DNA from: Theristus sp. LFF4_11
Taxonomy: Eukaryota > Nematoda > Chromadorea > Monhysterida > Xyalidae
Assembly (NCBI GenBank): GCA_030248135.1
Contig: JASANC010004260.1
Location: 62,001 to 126,000, forward strand
DNA: 64,000 nucleotides
Reading direction: 5' to 3'
Position 1 is the first letter of the stretch. The number at the start of each line of letters is the position of its first letter. The notes below the pieces were generated by a model. It was not told the DNA's origin and searched no databases. It saw only the letters and a list, made by a program, of their open reading frames with translations. Both the position numbers and the translations under genes were made by a program. Below are positions 25,401 through 35,693 of this stretch, one piece after another.

Positions 25401-28282
25401 CGCTGCCATTGCTCCTGTTCAACCAAGGTCGGATTTACCAACGTTTCGTCGCCTTCGTCCAGAACGCCTGTAAAAATACGTTGCTGTCGGGAGGACTCAT
25501 TTATTGATTTTCTTTGACAGATTACTGCAAACTCTGATTAAAACTTGAAAACAGTTATGTGACGCGGAGGGTTTCGATAGTGCAGTTCTGCACAGCGTGC
25601 AGGGTGCAAGGAGCTGCGCGAAGATTTAATGAAAGAAAAATTCAGAAATCCAAATGTGTCAAATTGCTTGTACTTTTTCAAATTAAATAATTTGTTCGTG
25701 TTATTCTGTTGATTTATTGTCCATTACACACTAGACTGACAAAAAACTGGTCGTTAATACAAAATCGACACCTTGATGTTAAATGGCAAGTGGTTTGTTT
25801 ACTCAGACACACTGTAACATGCATGCTTGTGTTCGTCTTTGCCTTTCTCACCTTTGTCGTCGAGCACCAGCACCGTCTCTGCCCCCTCCAAGAACGCCTC
25901 CTTTGAATGTTTCACGCGCAGTCCGGCCAGATCAGACTTCGGCTTCGGTCGTGCCTGGAGTTGGATTCTTTGGGACGTCATGGAGAATATTATCATTGCA
26001 TCCTATCTTGTTTGGAGTACACTTTTGTGCACCAAGACAAAGACAAAAGGATAGCTTTAAGACAAAAAAGCTAGCGTTGAAAATCAATTTTGCTGATTCT
26101 AAAAAACGCACCACCCGTTTAACACCGTCTTTCGTGTCCTGTAGCTTCATTTGCACTCTCTTCTTGCGTTGCTCTTTGTTGAGCTCTTCTTTGACGAGCT
26201 CACCAACGCCAAATTCATCGTCCATCTCTTGCAGCATTTTAGCCTGCAAAAGCGCATGCTGGATTTTGAAGAAAAACCATCCAAATGAAACACCACTCAT
26301 GAGATTTTTTTCTGTATTTATCTGTATCATAAATATGTATCTCATGAGAAAAAAACCTCATGAGGCTGTTCTTATAAATTTGCGTTTCCGTGCTGTGTGC
26401 AGAATTTTCGGGCGCGCTAAATTCAGCCGTCCGTGTTTGTGGATGCATCATTTCTTTTAACACAATTCACTGTGCGGGCACATCGCTCTTGGAACACAGA
26501 TTATTTTTTTCACAGATTATTAGCTTTCAGGTTTCATTCCAAGCGACACAAAGTAGAGAACCAACTGACTTCATTCCCAGAAAAGCCTCCCAATATACCT
26601 TGACTGAAACATTACAACACGTGCAAATTTTGACTGCGATAGACAAAAAAAAAGGCTTGCAAAGAAAAGTTGACATTTCAAAGTGGTTACTAAAAACGAT
26701 CTAAGGATGAAACTGAAAACGACACAACCGAAAGAATGTGAAGAGCCCTGCGCTTTCCCCTCACCACGCCCACACCAACCCTCTGTTCCGCCTGTCGTTT
26801 CTCCTGTTCCTGCCGTCTGACCTTTTCGACCCAGGCAGCGGCCGTGTCCGCCTCGGCTCCTTCGTCCTCTGCCAACGCCCCCAGTCCCTTTGAGACGCCC
26901 AATTTCTCGGCTAACCGACGTTTCTCGCGGGCAGCCTTCAGCGAATTTCGTTTGGTTTTCAACAACTTTCAATTCGGAAGACCCTCTAACATGACCCAGT
27001 GATGGTGCACATGCAGTGCACGCAGGTAATCGCATGTGCGCGTGCGTGTTTGTGATTACACAACATCACTGAGCTGTAGCAGAGTGCCCCGTCTTCATAC
27101 GAGCCCGTTTGCAACAACCAACAACCCCAAAACGACGACGACCTCGAGCTTCTCCCTGATTTTGTCCGACTGCTTTCGTTCGGTGATGCTCTCGGGCGCG
27201 CGATGCACAAAGTCACGCCCGGTCAGTTTGTCCTTGTACAATTTGTCCGTGGCAACGTCCGTGTCGGCGTCTCGCGGCTCATCCGCATCTTGATTGCCAC
27301 CTGAACAACAACAAGGCAGTTTAGAGCCGGTCGAAAAACGCACGCTGATTGGTTGAGCAACGGAATGTCAAACCACGGCAAAACGGCATGCCCGTGGAGT
27401 GGAGTCCAGCAAATCGAACAGGGAACTCACTTTTTCTAAATTAGAAATTCACGTGACCACAGCATAGCAGCGGGCCGAAACTGTGGCAAATTGGAGAGGG
27501 CACGGAAAAATCAGTTTTATTAACATTCACCGGCCCAACATTAACAACCCGTTTTTACTAAAGTCCAGGATTAGGTTTCTGAAGCCTGCGGCGCTACAAG
27601 GGAGAAAAGTAATCGACACCCATTTTTTCGTTCCCCACAAACGCAGTGAACAACTTTTCCCTACGTACCTGCCGAATCAGTTTCTAACGGCGCGAGTCCA
27701 AGCTTCGCACGAAGTTTGTTCGTTTCAGCGACGCTCAAGCTCTGTGCCTCGCCTCCGCCGCTAGGGCCAGTGTCTGCTTCCTCCTCCTAAAAATTCAACG
27801 AAAAAGCAGCAAATTCTGATGTTTTGTTGAGCTGGGCTATGACGGTATTTGCAACTAACAACCGACGGAACGATCAAGACAATCAATTTGTCATTCAATT
27901 TGAATGACAACTTGCTTTGTCATTCAAATCAAATTTAGCAAATGAAAGAGGACAGGAATACGGTGAATAATTGCAGCAGTCACTGCGACTCGAAATTCAA
28001 ACTCAGACCAAAAAACTCAAAATGAAACAATTCGAATAAAAGCACGAAACTGAAAACAACCCAAAGACAAACTGTTTCCATTCGACGTTCCTTCGTCGAC
28101 GGCTCTTCTTCACCTTCCAACGCTGGAGATTTCTTTCGTTTTCGTTCATGCTTATGATCGGATTTTTTCGAGTCCCGTTTATGCTTGTGGTGGTGGCTGC
28201 CTTTTTCTTTGTCGGACCGATCCTTTTTCTCCTTCTCTTTTTTCGACGATTTTCGTTCTTTTTCCGCCGATCCCGATACCAT
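19466..28282 (-). CDS. SART1: SART1 / Snu66, U4/U6.U5 tri-snRNP protein
   Basis: SART1 (yeast Snu66) is a nuclear protein that helps bring the U4/U6.U5 tri-snRNP into the spliceosome. About 20 exons are readable on the minus strand, approximately 28282-28078, 27786-27669, 27300-27143, 26953-26778, 26244-26110, 25966-25850, 25468-25320, 24996-24866, 24606-24499, 23786-23638, 23398-23310, 23038-22941, 22720-22553, 22301-22203, 21912-21708, 21252-21110, 20660-20440, 20255-20173, 19960-19865 and 19723-19466. Family landmarks appear in order: a Lys/Glu/His-rich basic N-terminus; ETNKLRAKLGLAPL; AAREKRRLAEKLG; MLQEMDDEFGVGELV; LAGLRVKHSKEAFLEGAETV; LRAKKPGYQAY; EYYTPEEMAFRKSRKKLRK with RADDLL and DFGSR; ATSEYCRGVGE; LMGALKLAKEKGYLEDP; DIDDKYAKK; and the C-terminal SSLDTPLGT and PYIVLSGQGS. 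Several introns carry SINE or MITE insertions, but I saw no break in the coding exons. Internal exon edges are approximate. Confidence 0.92.
20797..21030 (+). mobile_element. tRNA-derived SINE-like element in a SART1 intron
   Basis: The first ~75 bases resemble a degenerate tRNA: a box-A-like TAGCGCAGGTGTAGGGCG, then an anticodon-arm-like stretch, then ATCGAACCTCG where the T arm should be. A unique body follows, with a 3' section (CCGGAGTTTGGTACC, TTCCGGAA) shared with the copy at 21353 and those in the two long arms. The end is CAAAC/A-rich. This is the usual layout of a tRNA-headed SINE. It is not a functional tRNA gene, because the stems do not pair well. Confidence 0.6.
21353..21522 (+). 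mobile_element. SINE-like copy lacking the tRNA-like head, in a SART1 intron
   Basis: It shares the block from GCCCCCAGGACAGAGCGGGG through GGAGTTTGGTACC, TTTCCGGAATCGG and GCGTGCTTCAAA with copies at about 35850-36003 and 53254-53410. It ends in an A/C-rich tail. Compared with 20797-21030, only the 3' portion matches, so the head is either 5'-truncated or belongs to another subfamily. Confidence 0.65.
23996..24411. mobile_element. TA-flanked MITE with poly-C/poly-G subterminal tracts
   Basis: A 416-bp element in a SART1 intron. Its ends are inverted copies (CCGTATTACCTCTATTAAAC on the left, the reverse of GTTTATTAGAGGTAATACGG on the right), flanked on both sides by TA, as for Tc1/mariner-type insertions. 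Long C runs follow the ends, and two inner blocks around the CCCCATGGGG palindrome are also inverted. There is no coding capacity. Confidence 0.8.
25597..25710 (+). mobile_element. Fragment of the CGGTATGGCC MITE family
   Basis: A partial match to the left half of the family seen at 28482, 29757 and 56224 (GCAGGGTGCAAGGAGC, then AATGAAAGAAAAATTCAGAA, then CAAATGTGTCAAATT). Both terminal repeats are missing or worn away. It lies in a SART1 intron. Confidence 0.5.
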
Positions 28283-28481
28283 TATTTGTATTCACGGTTA
28301 AATGCAAATAAATACCCTTCGCCTCCTCCTCACTCCACCAAGAAAGTGCAGTTTTGATGGGTAATTTTTTTGATTCACAAAAAATGGCCTTTAACAAAAC
28401 CACGGAGGCAACACGGAACACGGAGGCTGCACGCTTAGCTTAACAAAACCACGGAGGCAACACGGAGGCTGCGTGCAGCTA

Positions 28482-28746
28482 CGGTATGGCCGAATAAATG
28501 AGGCAGTCCATCAAGGCGAGATCAGCCGCAGACTAGGAGTTGTCTTTTTCAAAAAAAGCCAACATAATTCTTAATCATGTGTAGAAGGGATAAAAAATAA
28601 AAAGAAGAGCGCGGATAATCCATTAGTTAAAAAAAACGCGTCAAATTTAGCACACTTGGGTTTCTGAACGTCTTTTTTCTTTCATTCAAAATTCGCGCGC
28701 TCCTTGCACCCTGAAAAAAAGCTGCCATGTTTAACCGGCCATACCG
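28482..28746 (-). mobile_element. CGGTATGGCC MITE, copy A
   Basis: A 265-bp element with CGGTATGGCC at one end and GGCCATACCG at the other, flanked by TA. It matches copies B and C along its length but in reverse orientation. It lies between the SART1 start and the EF-hand gene end. It is a non-coding Tc1/mariner-style MITE. Confidence 0.85.
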
Positions 28747-29255
28747 TATTTTTTTCCGCGGAACAAGGAGGCACGCGGATTTGGGGAGATTTGGGGACAG
28801 GACAAATCCGTCCCCGTCCAAAAAAAATTATGTTTTTGTCAAATAAATAAATAAATAATGGCGCAATAAAGCAAAGCAAAGCTAAATGTCAAAACTAGAC
28901 TTCAAGGATTACGGTAAGTCTCCAATGGGTCTCGACACGATTTTTTAAAAAACGTCCCTGATTGCCAGCAAAAGCTACTCTATTGGTGGACATCGTTCAT
29001 ATGATTGCAACAAACAGTGTTTGAAGTTCGGGCACACGGGTTACGGTAGCGTAGTTTTGGGTCTTGAGACGAAGTTGCTGAAAAACTATGTTTCTTGTGG
29101 AAATATAATTTTATTGTCGTTTTCAACAAACAAATGTACAAATAAATGTGAGTGGACATGACAGATGACACGTGCAAATTGTAGTGTGGCGGAATCACAG
29201 CTGTGGTTAAAAAAGTGAATTTGTCCCTACGAGAGAAATACTTCTAACTTCAACT

Positions 29256-29261
29256 TTTATT
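29256..29261 (-). promoter_or_regulatory. Polyadenylation signal of the EF-hand gene
   Basis: AATAAA on the minus strand, about 75 bases after the stop codon of the EF-hand gene, which is a normal distance. Confidence 0.6.
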
Positions 29262-29335
29262 CAACACGCAGTACCACCAGCAATTAACTGAACTGTCTAG
29301 ACTTCGTGGCAATATTGTTCAAGATCTCAAATCGT

Positions 29336-31577
29336 TCACACTGACGTCATCATCGCGATGAACTCTAAAAAAAAGTAGTTTTTTTATTCAAATCGTTCAT
29401 GATTGCTCCGTCGGGCTTTGTATCCTGCGAGAAAAAGTGGCAGGTTTGAACGAACATCCAGTACAAACCAACCGTCGATGTCAATCTGTCCGTCCCGGTT
29501 CGTGTCCGCCGCAAACATCAGCTGATCGATCTCGTCGTTGCTCATTGGCTCGCCGAGTGTCGTCATCGCGTCACGGAACTCCTTCGCCGTGATGTAGCCG
29601 TTGCCGTCTTTGTCGAACGTCTGTTCATTGCTTAGGACTAGCCAGTGTGTTTATTTACACCTGTCACTTTTTTCGTGAAATACAGAGCTTACGATAAAAA
29701 GCAAGGACGGGACCGGAGTTTGCATAAGAAAACATGCTTATACATACGGTATGGCCGATTAAACATGGCTGCTTTTTTCAGGGTTCAAGGAGCGCGCGAA
29801 TTTTGAATGAAAGAAAAAAGATCTTCAGAAACCAAACTGCGTGCCTAATTTGACCAATTTTTGAAAACCAATGGATTATCCGTGCTATTCTGTGCATTCT
29901 TTCTCCCTTGCACACATGATTGGGAATTATGTTGGCATTTTTGAAAAAGGCAACTCCTAGTCTGCGACTGATCCCGCCTTGATGGACTGCCTAATTTATT
30001 CGGCCGTACTGTACCGTAAAGTCTTGCATATAAGGTCTCCTTATATAAATTTGAAAATCAAAAATTTCTGAAAAAAGTGAAATTTTGTGTGACGACCTTA
30101 TAAAGGTCTTATAAAGCGAAGATTAGGAATTCCGGGCCTTAAAAACGGGGCAGGACTTTGACCAAGTCAAAATTTTGAATTTTTTGGTTTCCCGCCATGT
30201 GACACTCCGCCCACTTTTGGGTGGGGGTCTTATAAGTGGGAGGAACCTTATATGCAAGACTTTACGGTAAATGGGGCGTTTGGTTTCAACCGAAGCTTCG
30301 TTTCGCTCGTTCACACTCGTTCTACTTACTAACAAGGTCTCGAGCCAGGGGGCACCGTGGTATGCGTCTACCTGGCGAAACCGCAACCAGCGAACTATGC
30401 TCTGTATTTTGCAAAAAAAGTGACAGGTTTAAACAAGCATATTTTAACTGTATACGACGGTGTGTGGGCCGAACGCAGTGACTCTGCCGTTTTTTGTGAG
30501 CCCACATCACTGAGTTTTGCAGCATAATGTGCACTACATGCAGAACGCACAGGCAGAAGCACACCATTTGAAGGTGGATTCACCACGATCCACCAGACCG
30601 TTAGCTCGGCTACAGTGGATCATTGGCTGACTGTTGTTGTAACACCTTTATTGCTGTTTGGCCTAGCAACACAGTGTTACGCTTTACTAGCGGTACTTTG
30701 TAATTTTGTCATCATTGCCTGATTATTGTCGTGGATGGTTCTTTATTATGTTTTTGAAACATTACCAACTGCCAAAATGAGATCTGATTTCTCCCATCTC
30801 CTGTTGCATCGTTCATTGCTTCACATTTTTGTGTATTTTCTTGCGAGAACCTTTTGTGACAACTGACCCTGAATGCCTCTTTCAATTCAGCGTGTTTATC
30901 TTTTGATTTGCTGCTTTTCGCCGTGTGCTTCTCCATCTCTTTCTCCATGAACACCATGAACTCGTCAAAGTTGATGTCGCCAGTTCCTGGAGAAAAAATA
31001 AAAAAAATAATTTGCAGACCCGCCAGACTCGTTTGAGCGCTAAACTTTTTACGTAATAATAGTTATAAAATCTACTGATTAAATCCTGTTTAGATCCTGT
31101 TAAATTCCTATGACGTCATCTTTCATTGCAAATTTCACTGAATAAATGATGCTGCTTATGGATTCGACTTTGTGAAGCTGACATGCATCTCTCCAGCCTG
31201 ACAGTTTTTCACAAACGCACTCTACCATCAGTATCGAGCTCTTTAATGGTTCTGTCAATGTCCGCGTTCGTTGGATTCATGCCCATTGCTCTCACGGCGT
31301 TGCCGATTTCAGCCCTCGAGATCGTGCCGTCTCCGTCGCCGTCAAACGTTGCAAACAGGCGCTTGATTTCTAAGGGTTTTTTTCAACTTTCTGTCCTTGT
31401 TGGTTTTTTAAATTTACTTTTCGCAGTTTTTTATGTGAAGTTTAGCAAATTATTCTTACCTTTCACTTTAGCAGATGACAGCTTCTTCTGAAATGCCAAT
31501 TTTAATTTTAAAACAGCGTACGTAATTTAAGTTTTCAAAGTAAAAAAACGGAAATCTCGGTTGACACTTACAACCAT
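29336..31577 (-). CDS. Calmodulin-like protein with four EF-hands, 157 residues
   Basis: A small calcium sensor of the calmodulin/troponin C family. Six exons join perfectly in phase: 31577-31572, 31487-31460, 31369-31226, 30986-30868, 29620-29473 and 29364-29336, giving 157 codons plus a stop. The four loops start at about residues 21 (DGDGDGTISRAE), 57 (DTDGTGDINFDE), 102 (DKDGNGYITAKE) and 138 (DTNRDGQIDIDE). Every loop has acidic residues at positions 1, 3 or 5, a central Gly-x-Ile/hydrophobic, and Glu at position 12, so all four look able to bind calcium. The linker between lobes is lysine-rich (EKHTAKSSKSKDKHAE). Length is close to calmodulin (149) and troponin C (about 160), and the N-terminus MVKKLSSAKVKEIKRLF differs from true calmodulin, so a divergent calmodulin-like or troponin C-like protein is most likely. 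The first coding exon holds only two codons. Intron 4 contains nested MITEs. Confidence 0.93.
29757..30011 (+). mobile_element. CGGTATGGCC MITE, copy B
   Basis: A 255-bp copy flanked by TA at 29755-29756 and 30012-30013. The left end is exact (CGGTATGGCC). The right end has two changes (GGCCGTACTG). The interior matches copies A and C, including TTTTTTCAGGGTTCAAGGAG. Confidence 0.8.
30014..30267. mobile_element. TA-flanked MITE with CCGTAAAGTCTTGCATATAAG ends
   Basis: A 254-bp element with near-perfect inverted ends (CCGTAAAGTCTTGCATATAA and its reverse at 30248-30267) and TA on both sides. Its left TA is also the right TA of copy B, so the two elements abut with a single TA between them. 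Confidence 0.8.
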
Positions 31578-33136
31578 GTTGCAGGTTTTTGTTTGTTTCT
31601 CAGAATCTGGTGATCTCTGGTGCCAGAAAAAGTAGGATTGACTGTTGCCGACTACTAAATGAAGCTTAAAAACTAAACGGTGGATTGCAGAACAATGTTT
31701 TCCAGGGCTGAAAATTTGTCTGTCTTCAATGGACCACTACGCTTGAGCTGAGCCATTATTTATTTATGTGAAAGTGGGCTGCAAAAACCGTCAAGCTTGG
31801 GGTTTGTTGTTTTGGCGAAAACATCCATAATGACCGTGATAAACAAATCGATCACAGTAAAATTTGTTGGTTGCCAAGCGCTGGGTAAGTCGAATCTTAT
31901 TTGCCAACACACGCAACTCTAAAGCTTAAAATCATTGAAAATACCAAACGTGGTTTTTTAATTTGAAAAGAATCAGTCCGTTTACAAACCGGTTTTTGTG
32001 TCCCAAAATCCCAGGCTCTCTTTTAGGTCATGGAGTCAGTTCAAAACACTGGAATTTTCGCTTGTGCATTGTTGGCTGAATTTTGAATGGTTCGGTCAAT
32101 CAACCGCGTCAAAATCAGTCGACATCGTTCAATGGTAGAATTCTGTCAAAAAAACTCCTCATTCTTTGCCGTTGTTATACACAAAATGTTTATTTTTAAT
32201 CGTAATATCTGTTTTTCTCGTTTTATTCATCCAAGAAACCCGGTTGGGGGTAAATGGTGTTTTGATTGAGTTTACAGTGGAAGAAACTGAAAAGTGAAGG
32301 CACGTGCATTCACGCTGCTGCATTTTTGTGCCATCTCAGATAAAAGTGACCTTCAACACAAACCATCCATACCGCTTCTTTTCAGGCAAGAGATCAATCA
32401 ATCAACACACTCAAAGATAACGAAACGACACGGAAAATATTTTCTCGCCCGAGTTCAGTAGGAAAAAAACGGTGATTATAATGATTTTGTGGACTAATGT
32501 TTATGTTCCACGGTGAACGAATGATATAAATTATCATTTATCAAGCGGTTTGGCCATGGGCAAAATTGATCATAAAAGAAACAAGTATTTTTGGCGATGT
32601 CTTCCATGAAAACTGTTTTCGTTTTAGCGCCATAAATCATGCGCTGCTGCAGAAACGCAACAAAGTAAACTGTGGCAAATTGCATTTTTGCAAACATTTT
32701 CGAGCGGAGTAATGGCACTTTACCGCTGGGTTCAGTATTTTCAAACGTCTTGTTTTGACAGAAACTGCAGAATGCTTTGCTAGGCTGTTTTTCACTCGGC
32801 TGTCTGTTCAGTCTTGTTTTAATGACACAAATAGAGCAATTCATCCAGGATTCAAGCCCAAATATAAAGTCTTCTATGAAATTGGAAACAGTCAGTGGGT
32901 ATGATATTTGCCACATTCCTTTATCGGTTGCATTTTTTGAGTTGCAAACAAACATTGAAATAAAATTGATTGATTTACGTGGTTTTCAATTATTGAATGT
33001 GAAATGATTTCACTACATTATTACAATACACCTATAAATTTCAAATGTTGCTGCGCTTGAGTGAAGCAATTAAATTGCTATTTGAAACTTTATTTTTCGT
33101 GAATTTGCGCATTTTAAAAACGAAATTTAATGTTGA
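31578..33136. other. Spacer upstream of the EF-hand gene
   Basis: AT-rich, with presumably the promoter of the EF-hand gene just above 31577. One 153-codon frame (minus strand, 32955-32494) is listed separately. I see no repeats shared with other parts of the window. Confidence 0.4.
32494..32955 (-). CDS. Possible single-exon ORF, 153 residues, unrecognised
   Basis: This frame starts with ATG and has a mixed, protein-like composition with several Trp and Cys residues, including a CSFCQN cysteine pair and FCPWPN. I see no known domain, signal peptide or flanking exons. A frame of this length can occur by chance in a 64-kb AT-rich window. Confidence 0.2.
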   Translation of the reverse strand: MFVCNSKNATDKGMWQISYPLTVSNFIEDFIFGLESWMNCSICVIKTRLNRQPSEKQPSKAFCSFCQNKTFENTEPSGKVPLLRSKMFAKMQFATVYFVAFLQQRMIYGAKTKTVFMEDIAKNTCFFYDQFCPWPNRLINDNLYHSFTVEHKH

Positions 33137-33428
33137 AATCATGCGGATGCGCGAGCGAGCGTCAGCGAGCGGACAGCGCATCACGCATTATATGAGCCGT
33201 TATCCTCTCGCGCGCGTTTTTCAAATTTGCTCGCTTCCTCCAGCGAGCATAGTATAAGCCACAAACTTGGTTCTGTGCACACGAAACGAACACCCAAAGT
33301 TGTGCTTGGAGCCGCGAAAAAATTTTTTTCCGACTACTTTTCATACGCTGTAGACACGAAAAACCTATCCTGAAAACAGTGTTACTTATTTTTCTATCTC
33401 TTTTTTTTTTCTGGTATGTAATCAACAT

Positions 33429-33840
33429 GTGTTCGCGCTTTCAGTTTTTACCTGCGACACGTTCACAGTCTAGCAAGAATGTTTCCTGGGGTAATTTCAT
33501 CCGTAGATTTGGAAAAATGGGTTAATTTTTTGCCCCGACCCCTTTTTGGGGTAAAAATTGGGCTTTTTTGAAAGTTCGCAGGGTTGTCACCTGGTTTTAA
33601 GTGTTCGCCCTTTCAATTTTTAGCTGGGACACTTTCACAGTTGAACAAGAATTTATCCTCGGGTAAATTCATCCGTAGATTTTGAAAATTTTGTTTATTT
33701 TTTGCCCGGGCATTTTTTGGGTCAAAATTGTGCATTTTTTGAAAATTCGTAGCATTTTGACTGGGTATCATTTTTTCAGTCTTACAAATTTTGTCTGAGC
33801 TACGAAAAATAGCAGAAATGTTTAGTCCGTAGGAATTCAA
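33429..33840 (+). repeat. ~170-bp repeat, about two units (left arm)
   Basis: Units begin near 33429 and 33602 with GTTCGC[G/C]CTTTCA and contain CATCCGTAGATTT and TTTTTGCCC. The right arm has about three units, so the arms have changed copy number since they were duplicated. Confidence 0.8.
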
Positions 33841-35580
33841 TACGCTGATCACGGATTTTGGGATAGTTTTCTTACGTGAGCAACTCTAGATGCTGAATCG
33901 TGACGATTTCGGGCGAATCGGCCGTGGAAGTTGGCGAAATCGGTCCAGAAACGAAAAACATGAAAAGGGTGTTTTCCAGGGTAATTCAATGCGCTGATCA
34001 CGAATTTTGGGTTAGTTTTCTTACGCGAGCAACTCTAGATGCTGAATCGTGACGATTTCGGGCGAATCGGCCGTGGAAATTGGCGAAATCGGTCCAGAAA
34101 CGAAAAACAAGAAAAGGGTGTTTTCCAGGGTAATTCAATGCGCTGATCACGAATTTTGGGTTAGTTTTCTTACGTGAGCAACTCTAGATGCTGAATCGTG
34201 ACGATTTCGGGCGAATCGGCCGTGGAAGTTGGCGAAATCGGTCCAGAAACGAAAAACAAGAAAAGGGTGTTTTCCAGGGTAATTCAATGCGCTGATCACG
34301 AATTTTGGGTTAGTTTTCTTACGTGAGCAACTCTAGACGCTGAATCGTGACGATTTCGGGCGAATCGGGCGTGGAAGTTGGCGAAATCGGTCCAGAAACG
34401 AAAAACAAGAAAAGCGTGTTTTCCAGGGTAATTCAATGCGCTGATCACGGATTTTGGGTTAGTTTTCTTACGTGAGCAACTCTAGATGCTGAATCGTGAC
34501 GATTTCGGGCGAATCGGCCGTGGAAGTTGGCGAAATCGGTCCAGAAACGAAAAACAAGAAAAGGGTGTTTTCCAGGGTAATTCAATGCGCTGATCACGAA
34601 TTTTGGGTTAGTTTTCTTACGTGAGCAACTCTAGATGCTGAATCGTGACGATTTCGGGCGAATCGGCCGTGGAAGTTGGCGAAATTGGTCCAGGAACGAA
34701 AAACGAGAAAACGGTTTTTCCAGGGTAATTCAATGTGCTGATCACGGATTTTGGGTTAGTTTTCTTACGTGAGCAACTCTAGACGCTGAATCGTGACGAT
34801 TTCGGGCGAATCGGGCGTGGAAGTTGGCGAAATCGGTCCAGAAACGAAAAACAAGAAAAGCGTGTTTTCCAGGGTAATTCAATGCGCTGATCACGGATTT
34901 TGGGTTAGTTTTCTTACGTGAGCAACTCTAGATGCTGAATCGTGACGATTTCGGGCGAATCGGCCGTGGAAGTTGGCGAAATCGGTCCAGAAACGAAAAA
35001 CAAGAAAAGGGTGTTTTCCAGGGTAATTCAATGCGCTGATCACGAATTTTGGGTTAGTTTTCTTACGTGAGCAACTCTAGATGCTGAATCGTGACGATTT
35101 CGGGCGAATCGGCCGTGGAAGTTGGCGAAATTGGTCCAGGAACGAAAAACAAGAAAAGGGTGTTTTCCAGGGTAATTCAATCCGCTGATCACAAATTTTG
35201 GGTTAGTTTTCTTACGTGAGCAACTTTAGATACTGAATCGTGACGATTTCGGGCGAATCGGCCGTGGAAATTGGCGAAATCGGTCCAGAAATGAAAAACG
35301 AGAAAACGGTTTTTCCAGGGTAATTCAATGTGCTGATCACGGATTTTGGGTTAGTTTTCTTGTATGAGCAACTCTAGATACTGAATCGTGACGATTTATG
35401 GTGAATCGGCCGTGGAATTTAGCGAAACCGGTCCAGAAATGAAAAACAAGAAAACGGTGTTTTCCATGGTAATTCATTACGCCGATCACGGCTTTTGGGT
35501 CAGTTTTTCTTTTGTGAGCGATTCTAGGTACTGAATCGTGACGATTTTGGGGAATCGGCCGTAGAAATGGCATAGGAGAA
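33841..35580 (+). repeat. 149-bp satellite array, twelve units (left arm)
   Basis: The motif CTGATCAC recurs at 33845, 33994, 34143, 34292, 34441, 34590, 34738, 34887, 35036, 35185, 35333 and (as CCGATCAC) 35482, a period of 148-149. Each unit contains TTAGTTTTCTTACGTGAGCA, GCTGAATCGTGACGATTTCG and GGCGAAATCGGTCCAG. Central units are nearly identical and those toward 35.3-35.6 kb are more diverged, as expected when arrays homogenise from the middle. Confidence 0.95.
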
Positions 35581-35693
35581 ATCGGCCTAAAAACGAAAAA
35601 TGAAAAACCTGAGTTGTCCGGGGTTTAGAAGAATGTGTGACCAACGAATTGTGATTTTGGTCCGACCTTCGGGGCTTATGTAAAAGTCAGAAT

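Larger units (their letters stand above)
29657..30430. mobile_element. Element with CCTGTCACTTTTT ends, interrupted by two MITEs
   Basis: At 29657-29693 the sequence ACACCTGTCACTTTTTTCG..AAATACAGAGCTT is mirrored at about 30399-30430 (GAGCTCTGTATTTT-like, then AGTGACAGGT). The same ends bound a shorter element at 47146-47338, and a single-end fragment lies at 29418-29454. The interior here is largely taken up by two TA-flanked MITEs, so this is probably an older MITE split by later insertions. It lies in intron 4 of the EF-hand gene. Confidence 0.5.
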
